Shown one piece after another: positions 1 to 8,237 of a stretch of DNA of 64,000 nucleotides. The DNA lies in assembly GCF_000344805.1 (NCBI RefSeq), contig NC_020453.1, positions 5,179,001 to 5,243,000 on the forward strand, written 5' to 3'. The stretch comes from Bradyrhizobium oligotrophicum S58. Its GTDB lineage: Bacteria; Pseudomonadota; Alphaproteobacteria; Rhizobiales; Xanthobacteraceae. Numbering within the stretch: the first letter of the stretch is position 1; each line of letters begins with the position of its first letter. Position numbers and translations under genes: made by a program. Below the pieces are notes generated by a model, which ran no database searches, was not told the DNA's origin, and was given only the letters and a program-made list of their open reading frames with translations.

Positions 1-1093
1 GCGCGTTGCGGATCAGCGACAGCTGCGGCTCGAACGGATGCTCGACCTTCACCTCCATGCCGCGCGAGCGGACATGCGGATCGGCGAAGACGTGGGCGAA
101 ATCGTTGACGGGGCCGCACGGCACACCCGCCTTCTCCAGTTCGTCCAGCCAATGCGCGACCGAGTTCTTCAGGAACAGGCCGGCAAAAACGGCCATGATT
201 TCCTTGCCGTTGACGACGCGATCGTTGTTCTTGACGAATTTCGGATTCGTAGCGAGCTCGGGCGCGCCGAGCACGGCGCAGGTGCGCGCGAACTGCGCGT
301 CGTTGCCGACGACCAGCATCAGCTCGCCGTCGGTGCAGCGGAACACGCCGGCCGGCATGCCGCCATTGCCCCAGGTGCCGCGGCGCGGCGGCGACTTGCC
401 GTTCACCAGGAAGATCTGGGCGTAATGCGACAGCGAGGCGATCACCGTGTCGAACAGGCAGACGTCGACGTGCTGGCCGCCGCCGCCATTGACGTCGCGG
501 TGATACAGCGCCGAGAGGATGCCGATCGAGGTGTTCATGCCCGTCATGTAGTCGACGATCGAGGGACCGACCTTCATCGGCCCCGCCCCCGGCTCGCCGT
601 CCATATGGCCGGTGACGCTCATCAGCCCGCCCATCGCCTGGAAGATCGCATCATAGCCGGCGCGCGGCGCATACGGCCCGGTCTGGCCGAAGCCGGTGAC
701 GGAGCAGTAGATCACGTCCGGGTTGACGGCTCGGATCGCGTCATAGTCGAGCCCATAGCGCTTGAGGTCGCCGACCTTGTAGTTCTCCATGAAGACGTCG
801 CAGTCTTTCGCCAGCGCGCGGATGATCTCCTGGCCTTCCCGAGACGCGATGTTGACCGTGACCGACTTCTTGTTGCGGTTGGCGCAGATGTAGAACGAGT
901 TGTTGTTGTTGGCCTTGCCGTCGGGATCCCTGAGATAGGGCGGGCCGAAGGCGCGGGCGTCGTCGCCGGTGCCGGGCCGCTCGATCTTGATCACCTCGGC
1001 GCCGAGATCGGCCAGCATCTGCGCGGACAGCGGTCCGGCCAGCACGCGCGTGAGATCGAGAATCTTGATGCCAGAAAGCGGCAGGGCCGACAT
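1..1093 (-). CDS. CaiB/BaiF family CoA-transferase (3' end outside window)
   Basis: The reverse strand is open from an ATG at 1093 to the window edge (364 codons, no stop), so the C-terminus is missing. The N-terminus has the family pattern: a DLTRVLAGP stretch near residue 13, then LGAEVIKIE, then NKKSVTVN. The conserved aspartate that forms the acyl-aspartyl intermediate in family III CoA-transferases is visible at residue 181 in PSIVDYMTG (codon at 551-553). These enzymes move CoA between carboxylic acids, for example formyl-CoA/oxalate or succinyl-CoA/dicarboxylates. The substrate cannot be told from sequence alone. An AGGAA-type ribosome site precedes the start. A long forward open frame over the same bases (38-1258) is a GC-rich shadow. 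Confidence 0.9.
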   Translation of the reverse strand, partial: MSALPLSGIKILDLTRVLAGPLSAQMLADLGAEVIKIERPGTGDDARAFGPPYLRDPDGKANNNNSFYICANRNKKSVTVNIASREGQEIIRALAKDCDVFMENYKVGDLKRYGLDYDAIRAVNPDVIYCSVTGFGQTGPYAPRAGYDAIFQAMGGLMSVTGHMDGEPGAGPMKVGPSIVDYMTGMNTSIGILSALYHRDVNGGGGQHVDVCLFDTVIASLSHYAQIFLVNGKSPPRRGTWGNGGMPAGVFRCTDGELMLVVGNDAQFARTCAVLGAPELATNPKFVKNNDRVVNGKEIMAVFAGLFLKNSVAHWLDELEKAGVPCGPVNDFAHVFADPHVRSRGMEVKVEHPFEPQLSLIRNA

Positions 1094-1261
1094 GGAGTTC
1101 CTCCGGGAGCTTTATTCCTTGTGGCGGACATCCCGCGCGAGAGCGCCGCCTGTCACCCGCGGATACACCATTTCGCAGCTCCGAGCACTGCGCTGGCGGC
1201 ATGCCGCCTTGCCGTAGCGGGCCGGGAGGCCGGAGCACGCGGCTGCCGCTCCAAATGACGG

Positions 1262-1366
1262 CGTCATTCCGGGGCGTGCGCAGCACGAGCCCGGAATCCA
1301 TCGGGCGGCAGAACGTGCGGAGCAATGGATTCCGGGCTCGCGCTTACGCGCGCCCCGGAATGACAG
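1262..1366. repeat. Interspersed palindromic element, family 1
   Basis: Two inverted arms of about 40 bases, each carrying the core CGTCATTCCGGGGC and CGAGCCCGGAATCCAT, enclose a short GGCGGCAGAAC centre. Related copies lie at 5434-5619 and 14607-14753. The RNA would fold into a long hairpin. Such elements are common between genes in Bradyrhizobium; no coding function is expected. Confidence 0.8.
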
Positions 1367-1539
1367 CGGGGGTGCGGCGGGCGGCGATGCCGCCAGTTCC
1401 GCCGGCATGAGCGCCGCCTTTCTTGCTTCATTTTGTGTGCAGCCTGCGGCGAGACACATCCGGACACACGGAACAAGGAGCTGTTAAGCGTTACAATCGC
1501 ACCTGGACCCAGGTTTGATGTTTCAACCTGGAGCACGCC

Positions 1540-2094
1540 ATGACATCGATCTCCGCCTCCTCCATGAGCGGCCTCTCGCCGCTCGACCTGCTCAAGCAGG
1601 AGCTGACCAAGGAAGTCTCGGCCGGCAAGGTCAGCTCGACCGACCAGACCGCGCTGTCGTCCGCGCTCGACGACATCGATTCCGCGCTGAAGAGCGGCAG
1701 CAGCAGTTCGTCGTCGTCGACGACCTCCAGCACCCCGCCCTCGCCCGAGGCGATGAAATCGAAGATCGACGATCTCATCCAGGGCGAGGTCGACAGCGGC
1801 AAGCTCACCTCCGACCAGGCGAGCGAGCTGAAGAACGTGTTCGCCAGCGCCTTCTCGGGTGGTCCGGGCGGCGCCGGTGGTCCGCCGCCGAGCGGCGATT
1901 CCAGCAGCGACACCACCTCGAGCACGTCGTCGTCATCCTCGTCGAGCACCTCGTCCGACGTCGAGGAGCTGTTGAAGAAGCTGCTCGACGCGCTGCAGAG
2001 CTCGAACGGCAGCAAGTCCTCGTCCTACAGCGCCAGCGGCACCAGCTCGTCGAGCTCGTCCAGCAAATCGCTGGTGGTGGATTTCTCTGCCTGA
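1540..2094 (+). CDS. Ser-rich low-complexity protein with two helical repeats
   Basis: This encodes 184 residues from an ATG preceded by GGAG at 6 bases. No signal peptide or membrane segment is visible. Two similar amphipathic segments (about residues 15-55 and 68-105; both carry a KxSS/TSDQ turn, KVSSTDQ and KLTSDQA) are separated and followed by long runs of Ser/Thr, Gly and Pro. The KLTSDQA-type turn resembles the helix-turn-helix calcium or dimer motifs found in small rhizobial proteins annotated only as hypothetical, but no catalytic motif can be named. Codon use and the good ribosome site support a real gene. It stands alone, flanked by palindromic repeats. Function unknown. Confidence 0.7.
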   Translation: MTSISASSMSGLSPLDLLKQELTKEVSAGKVSSTDQTALSSALDDIDSALKSGSSSSSSSTTSSTPPSPEAMKSKIDDLIQGEVDSGKLTSDQASELKNVFASAFSGGPGGAGGPPPSGDSSSDTTSSTSSSSSSSTSSDVEELLKKLLDALQSSNGSKSSSYSASGTSSSSSSSKSLVVDFSA

Positions 2095-2165
2095 AGCCTA
2101 GCACTACGTCGCGCAGCCGGATGGTCCGTATGTCTGGCTGATCGTGATGCCCTGCGCTCTCACCT

Positions 2166-2240
2166 CGTCATTGCGAGCGTAGCGAAGCAATCCAGAGTCC
2201 TCGTGACGCCCTGGATTGCTTCGCTGCGCTCGCAATGACG
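2166..2240. repeat. Interspersed palindromic element, family 2
   Basis: Inverted arms CGTCATTGCGAGCG...AAGCAATCCAG and CTGGATTGCTTCGCTGCGCTCGCAATGACG. Related copies lie at 5293-5368 and 8494-8575. Confidence 0.8.
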
Positions 2241-2260
2241 GTGGAGAGGCCGCATAGCAG

Positions 2261-2372
2261 CGTAGCCCGGATGAGTGCAGCGACATCCGGGTTCATCGCA
2301 CCAGCGCGGGAGACCCCGCATGTCGCTTTCGTCGAAGCCCTTCGGGCTTCGCCGGAGCTCGTGCGGGCTACG
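2261..2372. repeat. Interspersed palindromic element, family 3
   Basis: Left arm begins CGTAGCCCGGATGAG..GCGACATCCGGG; right arm carries ATGTCGCTT and ends GTGCGGGCTACGG. Related copies lie at 8598-8680 and 10698-10838, and a half copy lies at 28203-28233. It ends 5 bases before the stop codon of the next reverse-strand gene, so it could shape that transcript's 3' end. Confidence 0.75.
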
Positions 2373-2377
2373 GGACC

Positions 2378-3133
2378 TTATTCCGGTGCATTGAACGTTC
2401 GCGCGAAATACACCGGCGTTGCCGCGGGCTTCAGCCGATAGAGCTGCGCCGGCCGGTTCGGGCCCTTGCGCATCTTTTCGATCGGCTCGATCAGGTCGGC
2501 CGAGAGCATGCGGGTGCGGAACGCGCTCTTCTCCAGCGGTCGGTCCAGCACGATCTCATAGGTGCGCTGCAGCTCGGGCAAGGTGAACTCTTCCGGCATC
2601 AGATAGGCCGGCAGCGAGGTGTACTCGACCTTGTTGCGCAGCCGCTGCACGGCGGCTTGCAAAATCTCAGCGTGATCGAAGGCGAGCTTCGGCGTCACGC
2701 CGAGGCCAGCGAGTGGAAACCATTGCGCGTCGGCGGCGAGCGCGGCCTCGGCGGCTGAAGCCGGGATCAGCGCAAAATAAGCGTGCGTCGCCGACCAGCC
2801 GCGCGGATCGCGGTGGGCGCTGCCCCAGCTGCCGAGCTGCTCCAGATACGGGCTGACGACGCCGGTCTTCTCCGCGAGCTTGCGCCGGGCGCAGGCATCG
2901 AGATCGGCGTCCTTGTCGACGTCGACGAAGCCCCCGGGCAGCGCGAAAGCGTCCGGGAACGGCTCGCCGTCGCCATGGCCGCGTCGCACCAGCAGCACCT
3001 GCAGCGCGTCCAGGCGGATGGTGAAGATGACGACGTCGACCGTCGTCAGCGGCCGCGGGAAATCGAGCCCTGCCGGATCCCGGCCCTGTCCCTTCGACGG
3101 CGTCCCGCCGCCCTGCCCCTGCCGTCCCGCCAT
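2378..3133 (-). CDS. NrtR-type regulator: degenerate Nudix domain plus winged helix
   Basis: A 251-residue protein. Residues 30-150 form a Nudix fold (VDVVIFTIR, LLVRRG, FALPGGFVDVD). The Nudix box is degraded: where hydrolases have REUXEE this protein has RKLAEK (residues 84-89), so two metal-binding glutamates are lysines and hydrolysis is unlikely. Residues 160-245 match the winged helix-turn-helix of NrtR regulators (EEFTLPELQRTYEIV, FRTRMLSADLIEP). Members of that family sense NAD-derived ligands such as ADP-ribose and repress NAD genes. It is divergent from an SPFH gene and an NAD-kinase-like gene, with a palindrome in the 107-base gap. Inference: it controls both itself and that pair. 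Ligand and true target are not shown by sequence. Confidence 0.82.
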   Translation of the reverse strand: MAGRQGQGGGTPSKGQGRDPAGLDFPRPLTTVDVVIFTIRLDALQVLLVRRGHGDGEPFPDAFALPGGFVDVDKDADLDACARRKLAEKTGVVSPYLEQLGSWGSAHRDPRGWSATHAYFALIPASAAEAALAADAQWFPLAGLGVTPKLAFDHAEILQAAVQRLRNKVEYTSLPAYLMPEEFTLPELQRTYEIVLDRPLEKSAFRTRMLSADLIEPIEKMRKGPNRPAQLYRLKPAATPVYFARTFNAPE

Positions 3134-3168
3134 GCCGCCTGCCCCCGATTTTGCCGCTTGACACTAGC

Positions 3169-3202
3169 ATACTTAGTTGTACTGTCCAACTTACTAAGTT
3201 GG
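3169..3202. promoter_or_regulatory. Candidate operator for the Nudix regulator
   Basis: Bases 3186-3202 read CCAACTTACTAAGTTGG, a palindrome perfect around its central base. A related half-site ACTTAGTTG lies just upstream at 3171-3179. The site lies midway between the divergent starts at 3133 and 3241 and is AT-rich compared with its surroundings. The position fits autoregulation plus control of the forward pair. Binding by this regulator is inferred. Confidence 0.6.
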
Positions 3203-3240
3203 CGTGACACACTTACGCCAGTCAACGTCAGGAGGCCGCC

Positions 3241-4278
3241 ATGTTCGGCTTACGCTTCATCAAGGCCCAACCCACCACCTATCTGCTCAAGTACCGCGCC
3301 GGCCGCGTGGTCGAGGAAGGTGCCGGGCTGTCCACTTTCTATTACGGACCTGCCACGTCGCTGGTCGCGATCCCGATCGGCAGCCGCGACGCCGCCTTCA
3401 TCTTCCAGCAGATCGCCCGCGACTTTCAGACGCTCACGATCCAGGGCCAGGTCACCTACCGCGTCGGCGAGCCCCGGAAGGCGGCGGCGATGCTGAACTT
3501 CACCCTCAAGCGCGACGGCAAGACCTACGAGTCCGACGATCCGGAACAGCTGCCGCAGCGCGTGCTCGGCGCGGTCGAGGTGCTGGCGCAACAGGCGGTC
3601 AAGGACATGACCCTGAAGGAAGCGCTGCGCGCCTCCGACCGCATCGCCGAAGCGATCGCGACCGGGCTGCAGCGCCGCGCCGACATCGAGGCGCTGGGGC
3701 TCGAGATCCTCGGCGTCGCAGTGCGCGCGGTGAAGCCGACGCCGGAGACCGCCAAGGCGCTGGAGGCGGAAGCGCGCGAGGCGATCCTGAAGACCGCCGA
3801 CGAGGCCATCTTCGCGCGGCGCAACTTTGCCGTCGAGCGCGAGCGGGCGATCCGCGAGAGCGAACTCGACACGGAAATCGCCGTCGAGCAGAAGAAGCGC
3901 TCGATCCGCGAGACCCAGATGGATGCGGAGGCCAGCGTCGCCGCGAAGAAGAACGATCTCCGCGAGGCGGGCATGGTCGCCGACATCGGGCTCGAGGCCA
4001 AGCGCAAGGACTTCGTGTCGCTGAACGCAGCGAACACCCGCACGCTGGCCGATGCCGAGGCCTATCGCGTCGGCGCGCTGATGAAGATCTTCGAGGGCGT
4101 CGACACCCGCGTGATCCAGGCGCTGGCCGCCACCGGCATGCAGCCGGGTCAGCTGATCGCGCAGGCGTTCTCCGGCCTTGCCGAGAAGGCGGAAAAGATC
4201 GGGCAGCTGAACGTCTCGCCGGAGCTGTTGAACAGCCTGATGCAGCAGCCCGCGGAGGCCGCCCGTGTCCGGAAATGA
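3241..4278 (+). CDS. SPFH/band-7 domain protein without a membrane anchor
   Basis: A 345-residue protein whose ATG is preceded by AGGAGG at 5 bases. Residues 1-190 look like an SPFH (stomatin/prohibitin/flotillin) domain: beta-rich start, FQTLTIQGQVTYRV, then VLAQQAVKDMTLKEAL and LGLEILGVAVRAVKP. Residues 180-290 are a charged coiled coil (EAREAILKTADEAI, IAVEQKKRSIRETQMDAE). Most SPFH proteins begin with a hydrophobic segment; none is visible here, so this one may be soluble or peripherally attached. It overlaps the next gene by 14 bases, indicating coupled translation. SPFH proteins form ring-like scaffolds; the partner here is likely the NAD-kinase-like protein. Role unknown. Confidence 0.85.
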   Translation: MFGLRFIKAQPTTYLLKYRAGRVVEEGAGLSTFYYGPATSLVAIPIGSRDAAFIFQQIARDFQTLTIQGQVTYRVGEPRKAAAMLNFTLKRDGKTYESDDPEQLPQRVLGAVEVLAQQAVKDMTLKEALRASDRIAEAIATGLQRRADIEALGLEILGVAVRAVKPTPETAKALEAEAREAILKTADEAIFARRNFAVERERAIRESELDTEIAVEQKKRSIRETQMDAEASVAAKKNDLREAGMVADIGLEAKRKDFVSLNAANTRTLADAEAYRVGALMKIFEGVDTRVIQALAATGMQPGQLIAQAFSGLAEKAEKIGQLNVSPELLNSLMQQPAEAARVRK

Positions 4279-5194
4279 CCGCAAGGTGGTGCTGGTCACG
4301 AGGCAGACGCGGCTGGAGGAGCTGATCGCAAAGTTCCTCACCGCGGACCAGGCCCGCTTCTATGTCGAGCATCTCGGCGCCGACTTCTCCGACTACGAAC
4401 GCGAGCACGCGGCCTACCAGGCCGCGCGCGCCGCGGCGACGCAGACGCTGGAGCGCTGGGGCCGCTACCAGATCGTCGACCGCGGCTTCCTGCCGAACTT
4501 CATCTTCGGCCCCGCCGACATCGTCGCGGCGCTCGGTCCCGATGGCCTCGTCGCCAACACCATGAAATATCTCGACGGCCAGCCACTGCTCGGCCTCAAC
4601 CCGGATGCGCAGCGCCATGACGGCGTGCTGCTGCCGTTCGCGCCGGATGACCTCGCGAGCCTGCTGCCCGAGGTCGCCGCCGACAAGCGCGCGGCCAAGG
4701 CGGTGACCATGGCGAAGGCGAGCCTCGCCGACGGCCAGGTGCTCTATGCCGTCAACGACCTCTTCATCGGCGCCCGCACCCATGTCTCCGCACGCTACGA
4801 GATCGCCACGCGCGCGGCGCATGAGCGGCAGTCGTCCAGCGGGCTGATCGTGGCAACCGGCCTCGGCTCCACCGCCTGGTTCAAGAGCATCGTCACCGGC
4901 GCGCTCGCGATCGCCGGCAGCTATGGCAGTCGCAGTGATGGCGACTACACCGCCCTGCCCTGGGACGCCCGCGCCTTGCGCTTTGCCGTGCGCGAGCCGT
5001 TTCCGAGCAAGACGTCACAGACGACGCTGGTGTGCGGTGATCTCGACGGCGCCGAGACCATGCGCCTGCGCTCGCTGATGCCCGAGAACGGCGTGATCTT
5101 CTCCGATGGCATCGAGGCGGATCATCTCGATTTCAACGCGGGGACTGAGGCGGTGATCTCGATTGCGGAACGGCAGGGACGATTGATTGTGTAA
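4265..5194 (+). CDS. NAD-kinase-like protein
   Basis: A 309-residue protein starting at GTG (4265), with GGAGG 6 bases upstream inside the preceding gene. Motifs follow the order seen in ATP-NAD kinases: ALGPDGLV (near residue 90) in place of GGDGT, keeping the aspartate; QPLLGLNPD; then NDLFIG (near 165); then SSGLIVATGLGSTAW (near 197), close to the SDGliVsTPTGSTAY motif. The central Gly and final Thr of GGDGT are replaced, so NAD phosphorylation is possible but not certain; a sensor or altered substrate is also plausible. The overlap with the SPFH gene and the divergent NrtR-type regulator point to an NAD-linked unit. Confidence 0.75.
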   Translation: MSGNDRKVVLVTRQTRLEELIAKFLTADQARFYVEHLGADFSDYEREHAAYQAARAAATQTLERWGRYQIVDRGFLPNFIFGPADIVAALGPDGLVANTMKYLDGQPLLGLNPDAQRHDGVLLPFAPDDLASLLPEVAADKRAAKAVTMAKASLADGQVLYAVNDLFIGARTHVSARYEIATRAAHERQSSSGLIVATGLGSTAWFKSIVTGALAIAGSYGSRSDGDYTALPWDARALRFAVREPFPSKTSQTTLVCGDLDGAETMRLRSLMPENGVIFSDGIEADHLDFNAGTEAVISIAERQGRLIV

Positions 5195-5292
5195 GTCGAG
5201 GCCGCAATCGGCATCGCGGAGCGCCAGGGTCTGCTGATTGTGTGGTGCGCCTCTGCAGATCGCTTCGCCGATGGGACGCCCCGCTCTCACCG

Positions 5293-5368
5293 CGTCATTG
5301 CGAGCGCAGCGAAGCAATCCAGAGTCCCGCCCACCACCCTGGATTGCTTCGCTGCGCTCGCAATGACG
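5293..5368. repeat. Interspersed palindromic element, family 2
   Basis: Inverted arms CGTCATTGCGAGCGCAGCG and CGCTGCGCTCGCAATGACG are perfectly complementary, with the AAGCAATCCAG/CTGGATTGCTT extension inside. Confidence 0.8.
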
Positions 5369-5433
5369 GTGGAGATAGCCGGGTCTCCTCGCGCATAACG
5401 CTCTGCGCATGGAATTGCACGCTCTCTCCACGC

Positions 5434-5619
5434 CGTCATTCCGGGGCATTCGCGCGCAAAATGGCGAAGCCATTTTGAGGCAGCGCGGATGAGCCCGGAA
5501 TCCATAACCACGACCGGCTGTTTGTCGAAGATTGGCGCCACGATCACCTCGTGTCACACGCCAGCCTGTGGTTATGGATTCCGGGCTCGCGCCGCTGCGC
5601 GACGCGCCCCGGAATGACG
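5434..5619. repeat. Interspersed palindromic element, family 1 (long copy)
   Basis: Arms begin CGTCATTCCGGGGCATTCGCG and end GCGCCCCGGAATGACG. Inside is a nested small palindrome around AAAATGGCGAAGCCATTTTG (5459-5478). It ends 23 bases from the GH13 stop codon. Confidence 0.75.
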
Positions 5620-5642
5620 AGGAGAGAGCGCGGCACAGCCCA

Positions 5643-7604
5643 TCACCCTCGCGCAAACACCAGCACGCCATTCGCCGGGATGGTCACGTCAGCCGAGCAT
5701 GGCTGGCCGTGCAGCGCCGGGCCGCCTGCGGTCACCGCGCCGTTGTTGCCGACCACGCCGGGATTGACCCAATTGTCGTAGACGTCGCTGTTGAACACCT
5801 CGTGCCACGTCCCCACCGCCGGAAAGCCGATCGCGTAGTCGTGCCACGGCGTCTCGCTCAGGCTGACGATCACCACCACGTCGTCGCCCTGGCCGTCCCA
5901 GCGGTGGAACGCCAGCACGCGGTTGCCGTCATGGACGTGGACGATGGCGCAGCCTTCGGCGGTCAGCGCCGGATGGGTGCGGCGGATCGCGATCAGCTCG
6001 CGCGTGAAGCGCGTCGCATCCGCGGTGATCTTGTCCTCGCCGTCGAGCAGCGCCCAGTGGATCGTCGTGTCCGGGTTCGGCGTGTCGCTCCACGGCCTGT
6101 CCTCGAACAGCTCCTGGCCCATGAACAGCATCGGTATGCCCGGCGCAGTCAGCAGAAGGCTCGTGGCGACGCGGCTGCGGCTGCGCGCATACCAGCAGCG
6201 GCTGTCGAGGGGATCGGCGAGGCGCGGGATGCGCGGCTCGCGGCCGGCATAGACGATGTCGTGGTTCTCGATCGAATTGACCGCGCGCCAGCGCTTGTCG
6301 AGGCTGAGATCGGCGATCGCGGCCGCGATCGGCTGCATCGGGACGACAGCCCCTGCGCCACCGGCCGCGCTGGCGATGGCCCCTCGCACCGCGAGCCGCA
6401 GGGCGTCGCTCCAGGTCGCATCGAACCCGGCGCCGCCGATCGCGATGTCCTTCACCACCCATGGATTGACCGGCCAGTATTCGGCGATCTGGATCGCGTC
6501 CGGCTTCTCCGCGCGCAATGCCTCGGTGAGCTGCTGGCAGGTTGCCCAGCCGCCGAAATGATCCATCACGCTGACCTCGTCGAAGCGCAGGCCGTCGGCG
6601 TGATATTCGCGATAGAACATGATGGCGTTGTCGACGAGATACTGCCGCACGTCGGCGTTCCAATAGGCGAACACCTGCCCGCCGGCCCTGCCCTGGTCGG
6701 TGAAATACAGGCTGCGGTTCGGATCGCCGTACGACTGGCGGTCGAAGAACCAGATGCTGTTCTCGTCGAAGCCGCCGCCGGCGTGGTTGTAGACGACGTC
6801 GAACAGCACGGCGATGCCATGGACATGGCAGACGTCGATCAGCGCGCGCAACTGGTCGTCGCAATGGCGCAGCGTCTCGACGCCGGCATAGGGCGCAGCG
6901 CCCGCAGCGGTCAGGATCTCGTTGGTGCGCGCGACATAGGCTGCAAGATGCGCCTCTTCCGCCTCGCCATAATCCGTCTCCGGGCTGAACAGGTCGGTGC
7001 CGTTGTAGCCCATGCTGAACATCGACGGGAATTCCTGCACCGGCAGCAGCTCGATGGCGTTGATGCCGAGCCTGGCCAGATGCGGCACGCGCTCGATGAC
7101 GTCGAAGAAGCAGCCGTCTGGATTGCCGGCCTTCATGTCGAAGGTGCCGACATGGAGCTGATAGATCACGAGCTCGTTGTAAGGCGGCGGCGTGAAGTCG
7201 ATGTCGTGCCAGGGAAACGCCTGGGGGTTGCGCAGCACCGCATGCGATTGCGGGAACGGCGGATCGACCGTGAGCAGCCGCGCATGCGGATCGCGCTTGT
7301 AGCCGGAGGTGCCCTCGCCCTCGACGAAATACATATAGGCGTCGCCGTCCTTGAGGGACGGCACGAAGATCGCCCAATGGCCGTTGCCGATCGGCGCGAG
7401 ACGGCAGCTCGCATCCTGCGCCCAGTCGTTGAACGGGCCGGAGACGTAGATGGCGGTCGCGTGCGGCGCGAACACGCGGAACGTGGCGCCGCCGGTCACC
7501 AGGGTGCCGCCCATGGGAGCCTGGAGAAGATGCATCTGCCTGAGTGAGATCCTGAGGCCTTCGGGGAATGGCGGCAGCGTAACAGGTTCGAGCAGCATAT
7601 CCAT
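5643..7604 (-). CDS. GH13 alpha-amylase family enzyme with CBM48-like N-terminus
   Basis: The likely start is the ATG at 7604, giving 653 residues, because GGGGAG lies just upstream; a longer frame to 7694 would run into the neighbour's end. An N-terminal beta-sandwich (GGTLVTGGATFRVFAPHA, VSGPFNDW, region 28-120) resembles CBM48. The catalytic barrel shows the four GH13 regions in order: DVVYNHAG, GLRFDEVSV (nucleophile Asp), IAEYW (acid/base Glu) and ENHDIV. The arrangement and size fit 1,4-alpha-glucan branching enzymes or trehalose-forming relatives; which one is not decidable by eye. It lies 22 bases downstream of a CsaA-like gene on the same strand and may be co-transcribed with it. No signal peptide, so cytoplasmic. 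Confidence 0.85.
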   Translation of the reverse strand: MDMLLEPVTLPPFPEGLRISLRQMHLLQAPMGGTLVTGGATFRVFAPHATAIYVSGPFNDWAQDASCRLAPIGNGHWAIFVPSLKDGDAYMYFVEGEGTSGYKRDPHARLLTVDPPFPQSHAVLRNPQAFPWHDIDFTPPPYNELVIYQLHVGTFDMKAGNPDGCFFDVIERVPHLARLGINAIELLPVQEFPSMFSMGYNGTDLFSPETDYGEAEEAHLAAYVARTNEILTAAGAAPYAGVETLRHCDDQLRALIDVCHVHGIAVLFDVVYNHAGGGFDENSIWFFDRQSYGDPNRSLYFTDQGRAGGQVFAYWNADVRQYLVDNAIMFYREYHADGLRFDEVSVMDHFGGWATCQQLTEALRAEKPDAIQIAEYWPVNPWVVKDIAIGGAGFDATWSDALRLAVRGAIASAAGGAGAVVPMQPIAAAIADLSLDKRWRAVNSIENHDIVYAGREPRIPRLADPLDSRCWYARSRSRVATSLLLTAPGIPMLFMGQELFEDRPWSDTPNPDTTIHWALLDGEDKITADATRFTRELIAIRRTHPALTAEGCAIVHVHDGNRVLAFHRWDGQGDDVVVIVSLSETPWHDYAIGFPAVGTWHEVFNSDVYDNWVNPGVVGNNGAVTAGGPALHGQPCSADVTIPANGVLVFARG

Positions 7605-7626
7605 CGCGGTCACTCTCCCCCGGTAC

Positions 7627-7998
7627 TCAGAACAGACGCGCGCCATTCGGCACGGCCCTGTCGGGCTGGAACAGCACGACGTTGCCCTCTTCATCGGGAA
7701 AGCCGAGCGTCAGCACCTCGGACATGAACTTGCCGATCTGGCGCGGCGGGAAGTTGACGACGCCGGCGACCTGGCGGCCGACCAAGGTCGCCGGATCATA
7801 CAGCGCAGCGATCTGGGCGCTGGAGCGGCGGGTGCCGATGCCGGGGCCGAAGTCGATCGTCAGCTTCAGCGACGGCTTGCGGGCTTCGGGATAGGCCTCG
7901 GCCGCGACGATGGTGCCGACGCGGATGTCGACGGCCAGGAACTGGTCGAAGCTGATGGGGGCCGCCGCTGGTGCCGTGGGGTCGTGGGACAGATGCAT
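7627..7998 (-). CDS. csaA: CsaA-like tRNA-binding-domain protein
   Basis: A 123-residue protein, mostly one OB-fold tRNA-binding domain: FDQFLAVDIRVGTIVAAEAYPEARKPSLKLTIDFG, then VGRQVAGVVNFPPRQIG and VLTLGFPDEEGNVVLFQPD. That order and size match CsaA, a dimeric protein proposed to act as a secretion-related chaperone. About 18 residues (to residue 18) precede the usual family start. GAGG lies about 6 bases before the ATG. The GH13 gene follows 22 bases downstream; no functional link is known. Confidence 0.9.
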   Translation of the reverse strand: MHLSHDPTAPAAAPISFDQFLAVDIRVGTIVAAEAYPEARKPSLKLTIDFGPGIGTRRSSAQIAALYDPATLVGRQVAGVVNFPPRQIGKFMSEVLTLGFPDEEGNVVLFQPDRAVPNGARLF

Positions 7999-8237
7999 GG
8001 CGGCCTCATCGAACGCAGGACTGGCCGCGGGGAAGGCGTGGTTCCCGGCGCGGCTCGGAATGGAGATTCCTCAACCGGATCAATTTCTAATCGCCAGCTC
8101 GGGCGGTGACAATGCACCGTCCTGGGGACGGCGTCCCGCGCACACGACTGGCCGGCCCGGTGTGGCGGATGGGTCGCAGGCCGAGCAAGGCAACGCCGTC
8201 GTCTCGGCGGCCCTGCGCGGCTCCGACACCCTCCGCT

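Larger units (their letters stand above)
5195..5642. other. Intergenic region filled by repeats
   Basis: About 450 bases between the NAD-kinase-like gene and the convergent GH13 gene. Apart from a family 2 element and a family 1 element, nothing codes convincingly. Bases 5200-5241 partly repeat the 3' end of the preceding gene (CGCAATCGGCATCGCGGAGCGCCAGGG compared with its GATTGCGGAACGGCAGGGA), which looks like a small tail duplication. Confidence 0.6.

Noticed and set aside
5293..5619. Palindromic repeats as a CRISPR array
   Set aside because: Units are inverted, not direct, have no regular spacers, and lie far apart; no cas genes.
5532..7547. A 671-codon forward frame opposite the GH13 gene
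   Set aside because: The reverse strand has the complete set of GH13 motifs; the forward product is Arg/Ala-rich with no family resemblance.
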